Below the pieces are notes generated by a model. The model was given only the letters and a program-made list of their open reading frames with translations, was not told where the DNA came from and ran no database searches. This document shows positions 51,459 through 60,584 of a DNA stretch of 64,000 nt, piece by piece. The stretch covers positions 248,001-312,000 of the forward strand of contig NZ_FRCP01000005.1 of the NCBI RefSeq assembly GCF_900142955.1, in the 5' to 3' direction. The translations under genes were made by a program, and so were the position numbers. Positions within the stretch are counted from its first letter, which is position 1, and every line of letters starts with the position of its first letter. Source of the DNA: Anaerosporobacter mobilis DSM 15930. GTDB taxonomy: Bacteria > Bacillota > Clostridia > Lachnospirales > Lachnospiraceae.

Positions 51459-52226
51459 TTAAAATATATTAAATATTTCTATATTATTTCCCATTTTACT
51501 TCTCATTTTCTGAAGTGCCTTAGTGTGTAACTGCGACACTCTCGATTCTGATACTTCCAATGATAAACTGATTTCCTTTAATGTTAATTCTTCATAATAA
51601 TACAGTATTATTACTTTCTTTTCTTTTTCCGTTAATGATTCTAAACTTACTAATAAAATCTCTTTCAATTCATTACGTTCAACCAACTTCTCTGGCTGCA
51701 TATAATGCGAGTTTTCATTCGCTTCTACTTTTACATCGCTTCCGTGTTCAATGTATTCATCTAATGATACAAGTGATGATACCTTAGTTTGACTTTGCCA
51801 TGTGATTAATTCCTTAACTGTAATTTCTAACTCTTCTGCTAATTCTTCATCAGTAGCTACTCTACCTAATTTAGCCTCTATCTTTTGGTATGCTGAATCT
51901 ATCTTCTTTTGTTTCTGACGATACGTTCGTGGTAACCAATCCATCTTTCGAATTTGATCTAAGATAGCTCCTCTTATACGTAAGGTTGCATAGGTTTCGA
52001 ATTTTACACCCTTGCTATAATCGAATTTGTCAATAGCATCTATTAGTCCAAAGATTCCATACCCCACTAAATCATCATATTCAACATTATATCCGAGATA
52101 CATACTGAGTCGTCCAGCTACTATTTTAACTAATTCAGCATATTCAAGAATTATTTTCTCCCGATTAGAACTAGTTCGGCTCTTACTGTACTCTTCCCAT
52201 AATCTATTTTTTCCTTCTTCGTTCAT
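51459..52226 (-). CDS. fliA: RNA polymerase sigma factor for flagellar genes (sigma-28/SigD)
   Basis: Alternative sigma factor for late flagellar and chemotaxis genes, 255 aa. Region 2 reads YDDLVGYGIFGLIDAIDKFD, then KGVKFETYATLRIRGAILDQ followed by IRKMDWLPRTYRQK, diagnostic of the FliA/SigD group. Region 4 has TLKEISLSLEVSESRVSQLH as the -35-recognising helix-turn-helix. GGAGG before the ATG at 52226 decides the start; a TTG four codons earlier is inside the site. As in Bacillus it lies downstream of cheC-cheD. Confidence 0.95.
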   Translation of the reverse strand: MNEEGKNRLWEEYSKSRTSSNREKIILEYAELVKIVAGRLSMYLGYNVEYDDLVGYGIFGLIDAIDKFDYSKGVKFETYATLRIRGAILDQIRKMDWLPRTYRQKQKKIDSAYQKIEAKLGRVATDEELAEELEITVKELITWQSQTKVSSLVSLDEYIEHGSDVKVEANENSHYMQPEKLVERNELKEILLVSLESLTEKEKKVIILYYYEELTLKEISLSLEVSESRVSQLHTKALQKMRSKMGNNIEIFNIF

Positions 52227-52307
52227 GTTCGCCTCCAAAAGACTGTTTCATAATTACACTATTGGTTACTATTCAGTCATTCCTGCGGACTAACTAATTA
52301 ATAACCT

Positions 52308-52571
52308 TTATTGCTCTGTAACGTCATCTTCAACAGTTACAGTTTCTTCACCTTCCGTAGCGACATCCATATCTTCCGGTTGTTTCATATCCGCTGATAT
52401 AATTCTATTAATTAAGTTCCTTGCTATTAATCCAATCATATAGAATATGATTAATACACCAAGTAAAATCTCTAACGTTAACTCAACGCTATAAGATTTA
52501 ATTAGGCAGAAAGCACAAGTTATTGTTCCTGCTAGCAGCATTATTATTGATGGTATATATCTTGTCCTCAT
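52308..52571 (-). CDS. Small membrane protein of the motility operon
   Basis: An 87-aa protein with two hydrophobic helices: PSIIMLLAGTITCAFCLIKS (about 7-26) and LEILLGVLIIFYMIGLIARN (about 31-50). An acidic tail (EDMDVATEGEETVTVEDD) follows. AGGAG is eight bases before the ATG at 52571. It lies between cheD and fliA, where many clostridia have a similar small gene. Function unknown. Confidence 0.7.
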   Translation of the reverse strand: MRTRYIPSIIMLLAGTITCAFCLIKSYSVELTLEILLGVLIIFYMIGLIARNLINRIISADMKQPEDMDVATEGEETVTVEDDVTEQ

Positions 52572-52721
52572 TACATTCACTCCTGCTAGAATTTACTTTT
52601 TATGTTGCATTCCCATGCATTTACTAAAATATAATAACTAAAACGTTTAACAGTAATTGATTGCCTATTAGCATATGTATGCTCCATTCCTATTATGAAA
52701 ATATCATAATGAAATAACACA

Positions 52722-53207
52722 CTATATAGTCTTTATCGGTTTACCAACAGATTTAATTAATAGGTCTCCTGTCTCAGTATAGAATTCAATCGTACGTCCA
52801 TAATTCAAACCTGTATCTTCTCCGATCACTCTTATACCAAGTGAAGATAGCTTGGCCTTTGTAGCCTCTACATTTCTGTCACCAATACGTAGCATATCAT
52901 TATTCGATGTAAACGCGAACATTTGTGCTCCACCTGCTATCTTAGCAACAAGATTATGCTTGTTTGCACCCAATGAAATCATTTGTTTTATTAACTCATC
53001 TATACCTGTATCTGCGAATTTTGCATGGTTTTCATTTTTGCGTATCTTCGTACTATCCGGTAGCATTATATGAGCCATCCCTCCAACCTTAGTCGAAGGA
53101 TCATACAATGCTATCCCAACACAAGATCCTAATCCAAGCGTTGTTAAAGCACCTGGATATTTACAGGCGTTCAAATCTGCCATCCCTATTTTTATCATCT
53201 CTCCCAT
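52722..53207 (-). CDS. cheD: Chemoreceptor glutamine deamidase
   Basis: Deamidates Gln residues of chemoreceptors and binds CheC. The catalytic Cys lies in TTLGLGSCVGIALYDP (C29 from the chosen start) and the His in GMAHIMLPDS (H46); the Thr and Gly-rich KIAGGAQMF segment follows near 87. 161 aa. AGGTGATTTAT precedes the ATG at 53207, while a GTG at 53216 touches the cheC stop. Translationally coupled to cheC, its partner. The operon also has cheA, cheW and cheB. Confidence 0.95.
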   Translation of the reverse strand: MGEMIKIGMADLNACKYPGALTTLGLGSCVGIALYDPSTKVGGMAHIMLPDSTKIRKNENHAKFADTGIDELIKQMISLGANKHNLVAKIAGGAQMFAFTSNNDMLRIGDRNVEATKAKLSSLGIRVIGEDTGLNYGRTIEFYTETGDLLIKSVGKPIKTI

Positions 53208-53216
53208 ATAAATCAC

Positions 53217-53825
53217 CTATAACCCTAAAGAACTCATGATCTTGCCGTATGAGTCTAATGTCGGTATAAGTATAAAGTATCCGTTAACCTCATCATCATC
53301 TTCACAGAATTGAGATTGTATTAATAGTGCTTTATCACCTATCTTACCAAATTCTATTGCTGGCACACTTAGAATTGCTCCAGCCATATCAATTGACATG
53401 TAAGGTACGGAAGCAGATATTCGCATATTAGTTAAAGCAGAGAGGGATGACAGATACGCTCCTGCTATAATATTACCGATTTCATTCAGTGCCGATAAAT
53501 CCATCTCTGTAAATTCATTCGACCCATCTGTTTTTTTGCCAACTATCATATCAACTAGATGATGTGCCGATTCTTCATCTAACATAAACATCATCATCCC
53601 ATCTATATCACCATCTAATGTTAATAATATCCCTACAACTATCGTTTCTGCTCCACCTACAGTATCTGGCAAATCACGGAATTCAAGAAGATCAACTACA
53701 GGCACCTTCATATCAACCTTAGAATTAATCAACTGTGATAATGCCGTAGTAGCATTGCCCGCTCCTATATTACCGATTTCTTTCAATACATCAAAATGCA
53801 TATTATCAATATGTTCTAAATCCAA
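53217..53825 (-). CDS. cheC: CheY-P phosphatase CheC
   Basis: Dephosphorylates CheY-P and is stimulated by CheD. Both active-site repeats of the family are present: LKEIGNIGAGNATTALSQLI (E16, N19) and LSALNEIGNIIAGAYLSSLS (near 110), so it is a two-site CheC. 202 aa, normal length. It overlaps neither neighbour but its stop abuts cheD. A terminator-like hairpin (53855-53885) separates it from cheW upstream. Confidence 0.95.
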   Translation of the reverse strand: MDLEHIDNMHFDVLKEIGNIGAGNATTALSQLINSKVDMKVPVVDLLEFRDLPDTVGGAETIVVGILLTLDGDIDGMMMFMLDEESAHHLVDMIVGKKTDGSNEFTEMDLSALNEIGNIIAGAYLSSLSALTNMRISASVPYMSIDMAGAILSVPAIEFGKIGDKALLIQSQFCEDDDEVNGYFILIPTLDSYGKIMSSLGL

Positions 53826-53854
53826 AGTAACACCTCACAGTCCATACTCTTTCG

Positions 53855-53885
53855 TAAAAAGGGGTTGGATTTGCATCAACCCCTT
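53855..53885 (-). terminator. Terminator-like hairpin inside the che operon
   Basis: Nine-bp perfect stem AAGGGGTTG / CAACCCCTT (53859-53867 with 53877-53885) followed on the minus strand by TTTACG. Between cheW and cheC, so it could reduce cheC, cheD and fliA expression relative to cheA-cheW. Confidence 0.7.
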
Positions 53886-53897
53886 CTCATATCAAGC

Positions 53898-54353
53898 TTA
53901 CATAGCCTCTTTATCTACAATAACACCTGCGATATTAAGCAACGAGATTAAGTTATCTCCATGTTTGCCAATACCACTAAGAAACATTGATTTTTCATCT
54001 TTTGCATTATAAGTAACCTTATCAATACTTTCATCTTCTAATGTTACTACTTCCTTAACTTCATCTACAAGAATTCCAATTGCAGATTGCGCGTCAAACT
54101 TAAGAATAATAATTCTTGTTGCGTTAGTAATTTCATCTGCTTCAAGGCCAAATTTAAGACGTATACTCATCACTGGAATAATCTCACCTCTTAGATTAAT
54201 AACACCTTTAAAGTACGATTGTGCCTTTGGAACTCTTGTTATACGCTGCATCCTTACAATGTTATCTACATTCTGAATATCAATTCCATATTGTTCATTA
54301 CCAATTCTTACAACGATATATTGCTTTGCTTCTGTTCTTAATTTTGTATCCAT
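53898..54353 (-). CDS. cheW: Chemotaxis coupling protein CheW
   Basis: Links chemoreceptors to CheA. 151-aa CheW beta-barrel domain: KQYIVVRIGNEQYGIDIQNV, RITRVPKAQSYFKGVINLRG then EIIPVMSIRLKFGLEADE, and ILVDEVKEVVTLEDESID. Follows cheA by 12 bases. No fusions or extra domains. Confidence 0.96.
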   Translation of the reverse strand: MDTKLRTEAKQYIVVRIGNEQYGIDIQNVDNIVRMQRITRVPKAQSYFKGVINLRGEIIPVMSIRLKFGLEADEITNATRIIILKFDAQSAIGILVDEVKEVVTLEDESIDKVTYNAKDEKSMFLSGIGKHGDNLISLLNIAGVIVDKEAM

Positions 54354-54365
54354 AGTAAGTACCTC

Positions 54366-56471
54366 CTATACTAATGTATTAACATCAAGAATTAGGGCTA
54401 CTTCACCATCGCCAAGGATTGTTGCTCCGCCAATCATCTTATTGTTGTTAATATATTTTCCTAGTGATTTTATAACAATTTCTTGTTGTCCAATTAGATT
54501 GTCAATTACAAGACCTGCTAGCTTGTCTCCCTTAGAAACAATAACCACTGTAAGATTTTCAGGAGATTCTTTTGTTTGTTCTACATCTAGAATATCAGCT
54601 AAACGGATAATTGGTATAACAGTTCCCCTTAAGTTGATAACTTCTTTCGTTTGAACGTATTTAATATCACTTACAGGAACATCTTCAATCGTTTGAATAC
54701 TTCCAAGTGGTATCGCGTATTTTTCTGGCCCAATCTCAACCATTAATGCTTGAATAATTGCAAGTGTTAATGGTAATCGAATGATGAAATTACTTCCTTC
54801 GCCAAACTTAGTACGAGCTTCTATATCACCACCAAGAGCTTCAATTCTTGTCTTAACAACATCAAGACCGACACCTCTTCCTGACACATCTGTAATCTTT
54901 TCTGCAGTAGAGAAGCTTGGACGGAATAACAAGTCAATAACATCTTTATCTGTCATTGTTTCAGCTTGTTCTCTTGAAATCGTTCCCTTTTCTATAGCTT
55001 TTTGTTTCACTTTTTCTACATTGATACCTGCTCCATCATCACGTACTTCAATCACAACGTTATTACCATCTTGATAGGCGTCTAAGAATATTGATCCAAC
55101 TTCTGGTTTACCGGCTTTTCTTCTATCTTCTGAGCTTTCAAGACCATGATCAGCAGAATTACGAAGTAAATGCATTAAAGGATCACCAATTTCATCAATT
55201 ACAGTACGATCAAGTTCTGTATCTTCACCTGTCATGTATAATTCCATCTTTTTATCTAATTTCTTTGATAAATCACGTATCATACGAGGGAATCGATTAA
55301 CAACACTTTCAATTGGTACCATTCGAACTTTCATAACGGATTCGTGTAAATTAGTTGTTACTCTTTCAAGATACTCAATTTGTTCATTAAATGCATTTTC
55401 AGAGCGGTTTTCATTGTCTCCAGAACTAATAGATACCAAACCGTTTTTCGCAATAATTAACTCACTTACTAGATTCATTAATACATCAAGTTTTTCTATA
55501 TCCACACGTACAGAACGATTCACTACAGGTTTTGCCTGTTGTTTTGCAGTTGCTTGTGCTTTACTTTGATTCGTATCTTTCTTTTCCACTGGAGCTGTTG
55601 CAGTTGCTGATGCTGCTTGCACCGTATCCGCTTTATTATCAGTGGTTTCTACTTCTTCATTCTCTTCATTCTTTTCTTCAGGTGCTTGCATCACGTCAAT
55701 ATATACTGACTTAATTTCAGACACATTAAGAATTTTAGCTTTTACTTCTTCAAGTGATGACTTGGTAATTAAAATTACACTAAAATCAAATTCGAATTTT
55801 TCATCTTCTATATCTTGAACCTCAGGATATGATTTAATCACTTCTCCAAATTCCTCTAATGCTTTGAACACTAGGAATGCTCTTGCAGCCTTGAGAATAC
55901 AAGTTTCTTGAATATAGATTGTAATACCGAATACATTTTGTCCGGTATCTTTTGCTTTTAACATTGCATGACTTTCATAATCAGCAATTCTAAGATCTTG
56001 ATACTTAGCGCATTCCTCTTTTTCTTCTACTGTTTCAGCTTGAGTTGCCATAGCCGAAGTACCTTGACCTTCTGTTTTCTCACCAATGCCTTCTTGAAGA
56101 ATCTTATTTAACTGCGTGATTATAGGCTCATTATCTTCCGTTCCTTCATCAGCAGTATCTAATATGTTACTTAAATAAGACTCAAGTGCATCTAATCCTT
56201 GGAATAAAACATCAACTAAGTTTGCACCAACGGACATTTTACCATTTCTAATTTCAGAGAATACGTTTTCCATATCATGTGTTAAACGTTGCATTCTCTT
56301 ATATCCCATTGTACCAGCCATTCCTTTTAGAGAATGGGCTGCTCGGAATATTTCATTAATTGTATTCACATTATCTGGTTCTTTTTCAAGAATTAGTAAT
56401 TGTTCATTAAGATTTTGTAAATGTTCTTTTGTTTCATCGATAAATATCTCTAGATATTGACTAACGTCCAT
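54366..56471 (-). CDS. cheA: Chemotaxis histidine kinase CheA
   Basis: Autophosphorylating kinase for CheY and CheB, 701 aa. HPt domain with the phospho-acceptor His46 in FRAAHSLKGMAGTMGYKRMQ; P2/CheY-binding region (about 165-260) with a low-complexity linker rich in Ala, Lys and Glu (about 265-325); dimerisation helices (RSVRVDIEKLDVLMNLVSEL); HATPase domain with LLRNSADHGLESSEDR (N box), DDGAGI (G1) and DVSGRGVGLDVVKTRIEALG (G2); C-terminal CheW-like domain from about 555. Adjacent to cheB (one base) and cheW. Confidence 0.97.
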   Translation of the reverse strand: MDVSQYLEIFIDETKEHLQNLNEQLLILEKEPDNVNTINEIFRAAHSLKGMAGTMGYKRMQRLTHDMENVFSEIRNGKMSVGANLVDVLFQGLDALESYLSNILDTADEGTEDNEPIITQLNKILQEGIGEKTEGQGTSAMATQAETVEEKEECAKYQDLRIADYESHAMLKAKDTGQNVFGITIYIQETCILKAARAFLVFKALEEFGEVIKSYPEVQDIEDEKFEFDFSVILITKSSLEEVKAKILNVSEIKSVYIDVMQAPEEKNEENEEVETTDNKADTVQAASATATAPVEKKDTNQSKAQATAKQQAKPVVNRSVRVDIEKLDVLMNLVSELIIAKNGLVSISSGDNENRSENAFNEQIEYLERVTTNLHESVMKVRMVPIESVVNRFPRMIRDLSKKLDKKMELYMTGEDTELDRTVIDEIGDPLMHLLRNSADHGLESSEDRRKAGKPEVGSIFLDAYQDGNNVVIEVRDDGAGINVEKVKQKAIEKGTISREQAETMTDKDVIDLLFRPSFSTAEKITDVSGRGVGLDVVKTRIEALGGDIEARTKFGEGSNFIIRLPLTLAIIQALMVEIGPEKYAIPLGSIQTIEDVPVSDIKYVQTKEVINLRGTVIPIIRLADILDVEQTKESPENLTVVIVSKGDKLAGLVIDNLIGQQEIVIKSLGKYINNNKMIGGATILGDGEVALILDVNTLV

Positions 56472-56472
56472 C

Positions 56473-57624
56473 TTACAGCACCCCCACGTGATTTGTTATA
56501 GCTTCTGAAACTTTCTTTAATGGCACGACTTCATCTACCAATCCGGTTTCTGCAATTACTTTAGGCATCCCATAAACAGTAGATGTTTCTTCATCTTGCG
56601 CTATAACATAAATATTCTTGTTTTCATTAAGTTTCTTAATTCCTTGCGTTCCATCTCCACCCATACCAGTTAAGATGACACATGTTATTTCATCATAATT
56701 AGAATCTACTATTGATTCATACAAAATATCTGCACAAGGTTTTAATCCACCTCTTGCGGCTTCTAATGAGACTGATAAGAAGTGTTTATCGCGCTCTTTT
56801 CTAATTCTCATCTGATATCCACCTTTTGCAATATAAACATGTCCTTTTTGCACTTCTTCACCATCAACTGCCTCTTTAACAACTAGATCACTCATCTCGT
56901 TAAGTCGCTGTGCTAGCGAATATGTGAATCCTTCTGGCATATGCTGTACAAGTAAAAAACTTGCATTCAGATTCTTAGGCAGTAATGGAATCACTTCTTG
57001 TAATGCTTTCGGTCCTCCCGTAGAGCAGGCCAATGCGACTAGTTTGTTAGCATCTTTGTTAACAGACTTGCTTTCTTTGGTAATTAACGTACTATTCATC
57101 TTTTCTTTCATAAACTCACGTTTTAAGAAAGTGTTATTGTTTAGACTACTACCTATAACATTATCAATGTTTTTCGAACCTTTTTGTGTTCGATTATAGG
57201 TTTGTTGATTGTTAGAATTTTGTCCGGTTGCTACTAATAGACAATTGATTAATCGATTTTTAAAACTGTCTCCTTTCGCTTCGATAAAGCTCTCTGGTTT
57301 AGTAACGAAATCAAATGCGCCAAGTTCCAATGCCTGTATGGTTTCTTTCGTACCTTCTTTAGCTAATGTACTAACAATAATAACCGTTAGTTTAATGTTC
57401 AGTTTAGAGATTCTATCCATCAACTGTAATCCATTCATTTTAGGCATGTTTATGTCTAAGACGACCGCATCAATATTTCTATAATTTATGGTAATATAAT
57501 CAAGTGCCTCTAATCCGTTAAAAGCGACTTTAGATACCACAAATCGATCATCTGAATTAATTATATCAGATAGCAATCTTCTCATAAGTGCAGAATCATC
57601 AACAACCAAAATATTTTTTTTCAT
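56473..57624 (-). CDS. cheB: Chemoreceptor glutamate methylesterase / response regulator CheB
   Basis: Removes methyl groups from receptors when phosphorylated. Receiver domain with D9-D10, phospho-acceptor D57 in VVLDINMPKMNG and K near 107. A linker of about 60 residues rich in Asn, Ser and Lys follows. The methylesterase domain has the catalytic Ser in VALACSTGGPKALQE near 200, His in LLVQHMPEGFTYSLAQ and Asp in VILTGMGGDGTQG. 383 aa. Its ATG follows the PilZ stop without a gap. No CheR is seen in this window. Confidence 0.96.
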   Translation of the reverse strand: MKKNILVVDDSALMRRLLSDIINSDDRFVVSKVAFNGLEALDYITINYRNIDAVVLDINMPKMNGLQLMDRISKLNIKLTVIIVSTLAKEGTKETIQALELGAFDFVTKPESFIEAKGDSFKNRLINCLLVATGQNSNNQQTYNRTQKGSKNIDNVIGSSLNNNTFLKREFMKEKMNSTLITKESKSVNKDANKLVALACSTGGPKALQEVIPLLPKNLNASFLLVQHMPEGFTYSLAQRLNEMSDLVVKEAVDGEEVQKGHVYIAKGGYQMRIRKERDKHFLSVSLEAARGGLKPCADILYESIVDSNYDEITCVILTGMGGDGTQGIKKLNENKNIYVIAQDEETSTVYGMPKVIAETGLVDEVVPLKKVSEAITNHVGVL

Positions 57625-58395
57625 TTAATCATTTCCTTTATCTCGTCGTCTTTTAGAACGCTGTACATCAAATACATAACGAACTATTTTTTCTCTTGTA
57701 TCATTAGTTATATCATAAAATATAGCACGATACTCGTAATTCATTGGTTTCACACGAATACGTGATGCAGCTATAATACGAACATTCACTTCAATAAATA
57801 ATTCACGGTTTCCTTCTGATAAAATAAAGTTAAACTTTAATTGATCTTTTATCGTATGCTTATCCTCTGAATGGAACCGTATACCACCAGCACTGAGGTC
57901 AGTTATTGTGGCAGTTAAATTATAGTTTTGTAATTGATTAAGACTTTCTCTACACATATTATAAATTTCATCATCTTTATTTAGATTAGAATCAATTCTT
58001 TTTTGAAGCATTTCTTCCATAGGCGTAATAACACGATATGCAGCCTCAAGAATACAAGCTAAGCGGTAATAATTTCTCCTTTGATAATGTTTGAGTTCCG
58101 TCAATATATAGATTTCAGCAACTTTAATACTCTTATCTATGTATTTTTGAATTATCTTTCCTTTTGCTCTATAAGTCTCTGTTTTCGTAAAAAACGTTAA
58201 CATATATTCACCATCTTGCTCAAGGTTAATAATTCTATTTTTATAAATTGGCATTGTTATAACTATAGAGTTATCTGATTTTAATTCAATTAACTTCGAT
58301 GCGTACATCTCATTACTTTCCTCTCGGAGTACATTTTCGTTAACTTTTGATATGCTAACTTTATCACCGATAGTAAGATTTTCCATGTTTGCCAT
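57625..58395 (-). CDS. PilZ-domain protein, YcgR-like flagellar brake
   Basis: A 256-aa c-di-GMP receptor of the YcgR/DgrA type: N-terminal YcgR_2 domain (about 1-105) and C-terminal PilZ domain with both ligand motifs, YQRRNYYRLAC (R-x-x-x-R, near 105) and TDLSAGGIRFHS (near 168). In relatives c-di-GMP binding slows the flagellar motor. Position between flhG and cheB is that of ylxH-linked PilZ genes in clostridia. Ends one base before cheB starts, so they are coupled. Confidence 0.92.
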   Translation of the reverse strand: MANMENLTIGDKVSISKVNENVLREESNEMYASKLIELKSDNSIVITMPIYKNRIINLEQDGEYMLTFFTKTETYRAKGKIIQKYIDKSIKVAEIYILTELKHYQRRNYYRLACILEAAYRVITPMEEMLQKRIDSNLNKDDEIYNMCRESLNQLQNYNLTATITDLSAGGIRFHSEDKHTIKDQLKFNFILSEGNRELFIEVNVRIIAASRIRVKPMNYEYRAIFYDITNDTREKIVRYVFDVQRSKRRRDKGND

Positions 58396-58476
58396 ATACT
58401 TTCGCTCCCCTTTATCATGATAATTTCGTAAACATACTCTTACAATTACCCCTTATTCTGATACTCTATGCTAATC

Positions 58477-59370
58477 TTATTTTATCTTGTTCTTTTTTAG
58501 TCTTACTAAATTCGAGAAGAGTTGCGAAATTCCTCTCTTTTGTTGCTTTTCAACAATCAATTCTTCGTTACATACTGCTATTGCAATATCAGCAATTGCC
58601 TTAGCAGCGTCTGAATTAGGATATGCTAATGTCACAGGTTTCTGTTTGATTACTGCCTTCGAAACATTCATATCGGTTGGTATTGCCCCAAGGAATTCGA
58701 TGTTAAGGTGTAGAAAATTCTGAACTACTACGCTTAATTTATTGTATAACTCTCTCCCTTCCGCTATCGAAGCAACTCGATTTGGAACCATCTTTATGAC
58801 CGTGTCTTCTATAGAAAACAACGAGCGTTTTGAAAGTGTTTTTAATAATGCATAGGCATCCGTGATGGAAGTCGGTTCAGGTGTAGTTACTAAGATTACT
58901 TCTGAACTAGCCGCTACGAATTCTAATACACTATCCGATATTCCAGCTCCCGTATCTACTATAATTACATCCGCTAGGTCATCTAACTCATATAACATCT
59001 TTCTCAAATCATCAAGTTGAACTCTTGTTAGATTCGCAAGCTCTTCAATTCCAGATCCACCTGATATAAAGCCAATGTTTTGTGGTCCTTCTGTAATTAT
59101 TTCACGTAAAGTCTTTCCCCTGAACATTAAATCTGCCAAGTTATACTGTGGTCGAATACCTAGCATAATCTCTACATTCGCTAATCCAAAATCAGCATCT
59201 AGAATCACTACTCTTTTACCAATTTGGCTTAACTGCACAGCAAGGTTAACGGATATGCTAGTCTTACCAACTCCTCCCTTACCGCTAGTTACAGTGATTA
59301 CTCTTGCCACATCGTTCTTACGCATATCTTTTTCTATCATCCTTCGTAATTCTTCCGCTTGATCCATCAA
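58477..59370 (-). CDS. flhG: MinD-like ATPase regulating flagellar number
   Basis: ParA/MinD-family ATPase (YlxH/FlhG, 297 aa) that works with FlhF to set flagellar number and placement. Deviant Walker A VTSGKGGVGKTSISVNLAVQ near 27-46, Walker A' VVILDADFGLANVEIMLG near 54, and DDLADVIIVDTGAGISDSV near 130. The N-terminal DQAEELRRMIEKD helix carries the FlhF-activating motif region. Its start overlaps the flhF stop (ATGA), giving coupled translation. Confidence 0.95.
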   Translation of the reverse strand: MMDQAEELRRMIEKDMRKNDVARVITVTSGKGGVGKTSISVNLAVQLSQIGKRVVILDADFGLANVEIMLGIRPQYNLADLMFRGKTLREIITEGPQNIGFISGGSGIEELANLTRVQLDDLRKMLYELDDLADVIIVDTGAGISDSVLEFVAASSEVILVTTPEPTSITDAYALLKTLSKRSLFSIEDTVIKMVPNRVASIAEGRELYNKLSVVVQNFLHLNIEFLGAIPTDMNVSKAVIKQKPVTLAYPNSDAAKAIADIAIAVCNEELIVEKQQKRGISQLFSNLVRLKKNKIK

Positions 59371-60584
59371 TCACTGCCCCCTAACAGTTTTTTAGCAACA
59401 AATTGCGCATCGAGCCTTCCAATATCATTTGGCACATTTTGTCCCCAAGCAACATAAGATAAAGGTGAACCTGTCATCATTTTGACATTAAGGATATTAC
59501 CCATGCATATCGTTTCATCAAGTTTCGTAAATATAATTCTGTAGTTTGCAATCGTAGAATACGTTTCCGTAATACGTACCAAATCTTTATATTTTGTTGT
59601 CGCACTTAATACCAAATAAATCTCCTTCATAGAGTCATCCACGGTACCTAAAAGTGCTTCTAAGTCATCTTTTTGTTCTGTATTCTTATGTGATCTTCCT
59701 GCTGTATCAATTAAAACAATATCGTAATCTTCAAATTCTTCTTTTGTCTGACTCATTTCTTCAGCAGAATAGATTACCTTTAGGGGTACTCCAAGAATAT
59801 TCGCATAGATTCTTAATTGTTCAACTGCAGCAATTCGATACGTATCCGAAGTAACCAAAGCCATCTTCGTATTCTTATTCATCTTAAATCCAGAAGCAAT
59901 CTTAGCGATTGTGGTAGTCTTACCTACCCCTGTAGGACCGATGAAGAACACAAATTTAGTATTCTTTTCTTCTAATTCAATGGTCTCTGGTTGTCCTAGC
60001 TTTAGCACGATTTTTTGATATATACTAGTTAACACCGTATCTACTGAGGCTCCTTTTTGTAAGGTAGCTTCAATTTCATTAATGATTTGATTGGCGTATT
60101 TTTCATCAACTTCATTGATAAGCATCTGTTTGTAGATAAGCTTAATATACTCGTTTTCATTGCTCTTATCTTCTTCAATAGATAGAGTTACATTCTCTTG
60201 CGTTGGTTTTATCTGTTTTTCAATCAAATTTTGAAGACTATCTAATCTTTTTTCAATTTCTGATGAATATGTGGACTTTACATCATCAAAAAGATTCTCC
60301 TCTTTATCTAATTGTTTCTCAATAACCTTTTTTGTTTCTGTTTGCTTATTCGAATGATTTTCGTTGATTAACTTTTGAAAAGAGGATAATAAACTATCCT
60401 CTTCATAATTAACTGTATCGTCGACAGCTGCTGTTATTTCAACTTTTGATGGTCTAAAAAACTTATATATTCCTTTCGGTTTAATAGTCTTTATATTAGT
60501 TACTATTGCATCTTTACCTAATTCTTCTTTTGCCATTAATATGGCTTCTTTCTCTGTTTCCGCTTGAAATTTCTTAATTATCAC
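59367..60584 (-). CDS. flhF: Flagellar SRP-type GTPase FlhF
   Basis: SRP-family GTPase that marks the site of flagellum assembly. 405 aa: basic N-terminal B domain (MIIKKFQAETEKEAILMAKE), a charged linker, then the NG domain with G1 FIGPTGVGKTTTIAKIASGF near 211, DTYRIAAVEQLRIYANILGV, G3 DTAGRSHKN and G4 FTKLDE. Overlaps flhA by one base and flhG by four bases. Confidence 0.96.
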   Translation of the reverse strand: MIIKKFQAETEKEAILMAKEELGKDAIVTNIKTIKPKGIYKFFRPSKVEITAAVDDTVNYEEDSLLSSFQKLINENHSNKQTETKKVIEKQLDKEENLFDDVKSTYSSEIEKRLDSLQNLIEKQIKPTQENVTLSIEEDKSNENEYIKLIYKQMLINEVDEKYANQIINEIEATLQKGASVDTVLTSIYQKIVLKLGQPETIELEEKNTKFVFFIGPTGVGKTTTIAKIASGFKMNKNTKMALVTSDTYRIAAVEQLRIYANILGVPLKVIYSAEEMSQTKEEFEDYDIVLIDTAGRSHKNTEQKDDLEALLGTVDDSMKEIYLVLSATTKYKDLVRITETYSTIANYRIIFTKLDETICMGNILNVKMMTGSPLSYVAWGQNVPNDIGRLDAQFVAKKLLGGSD

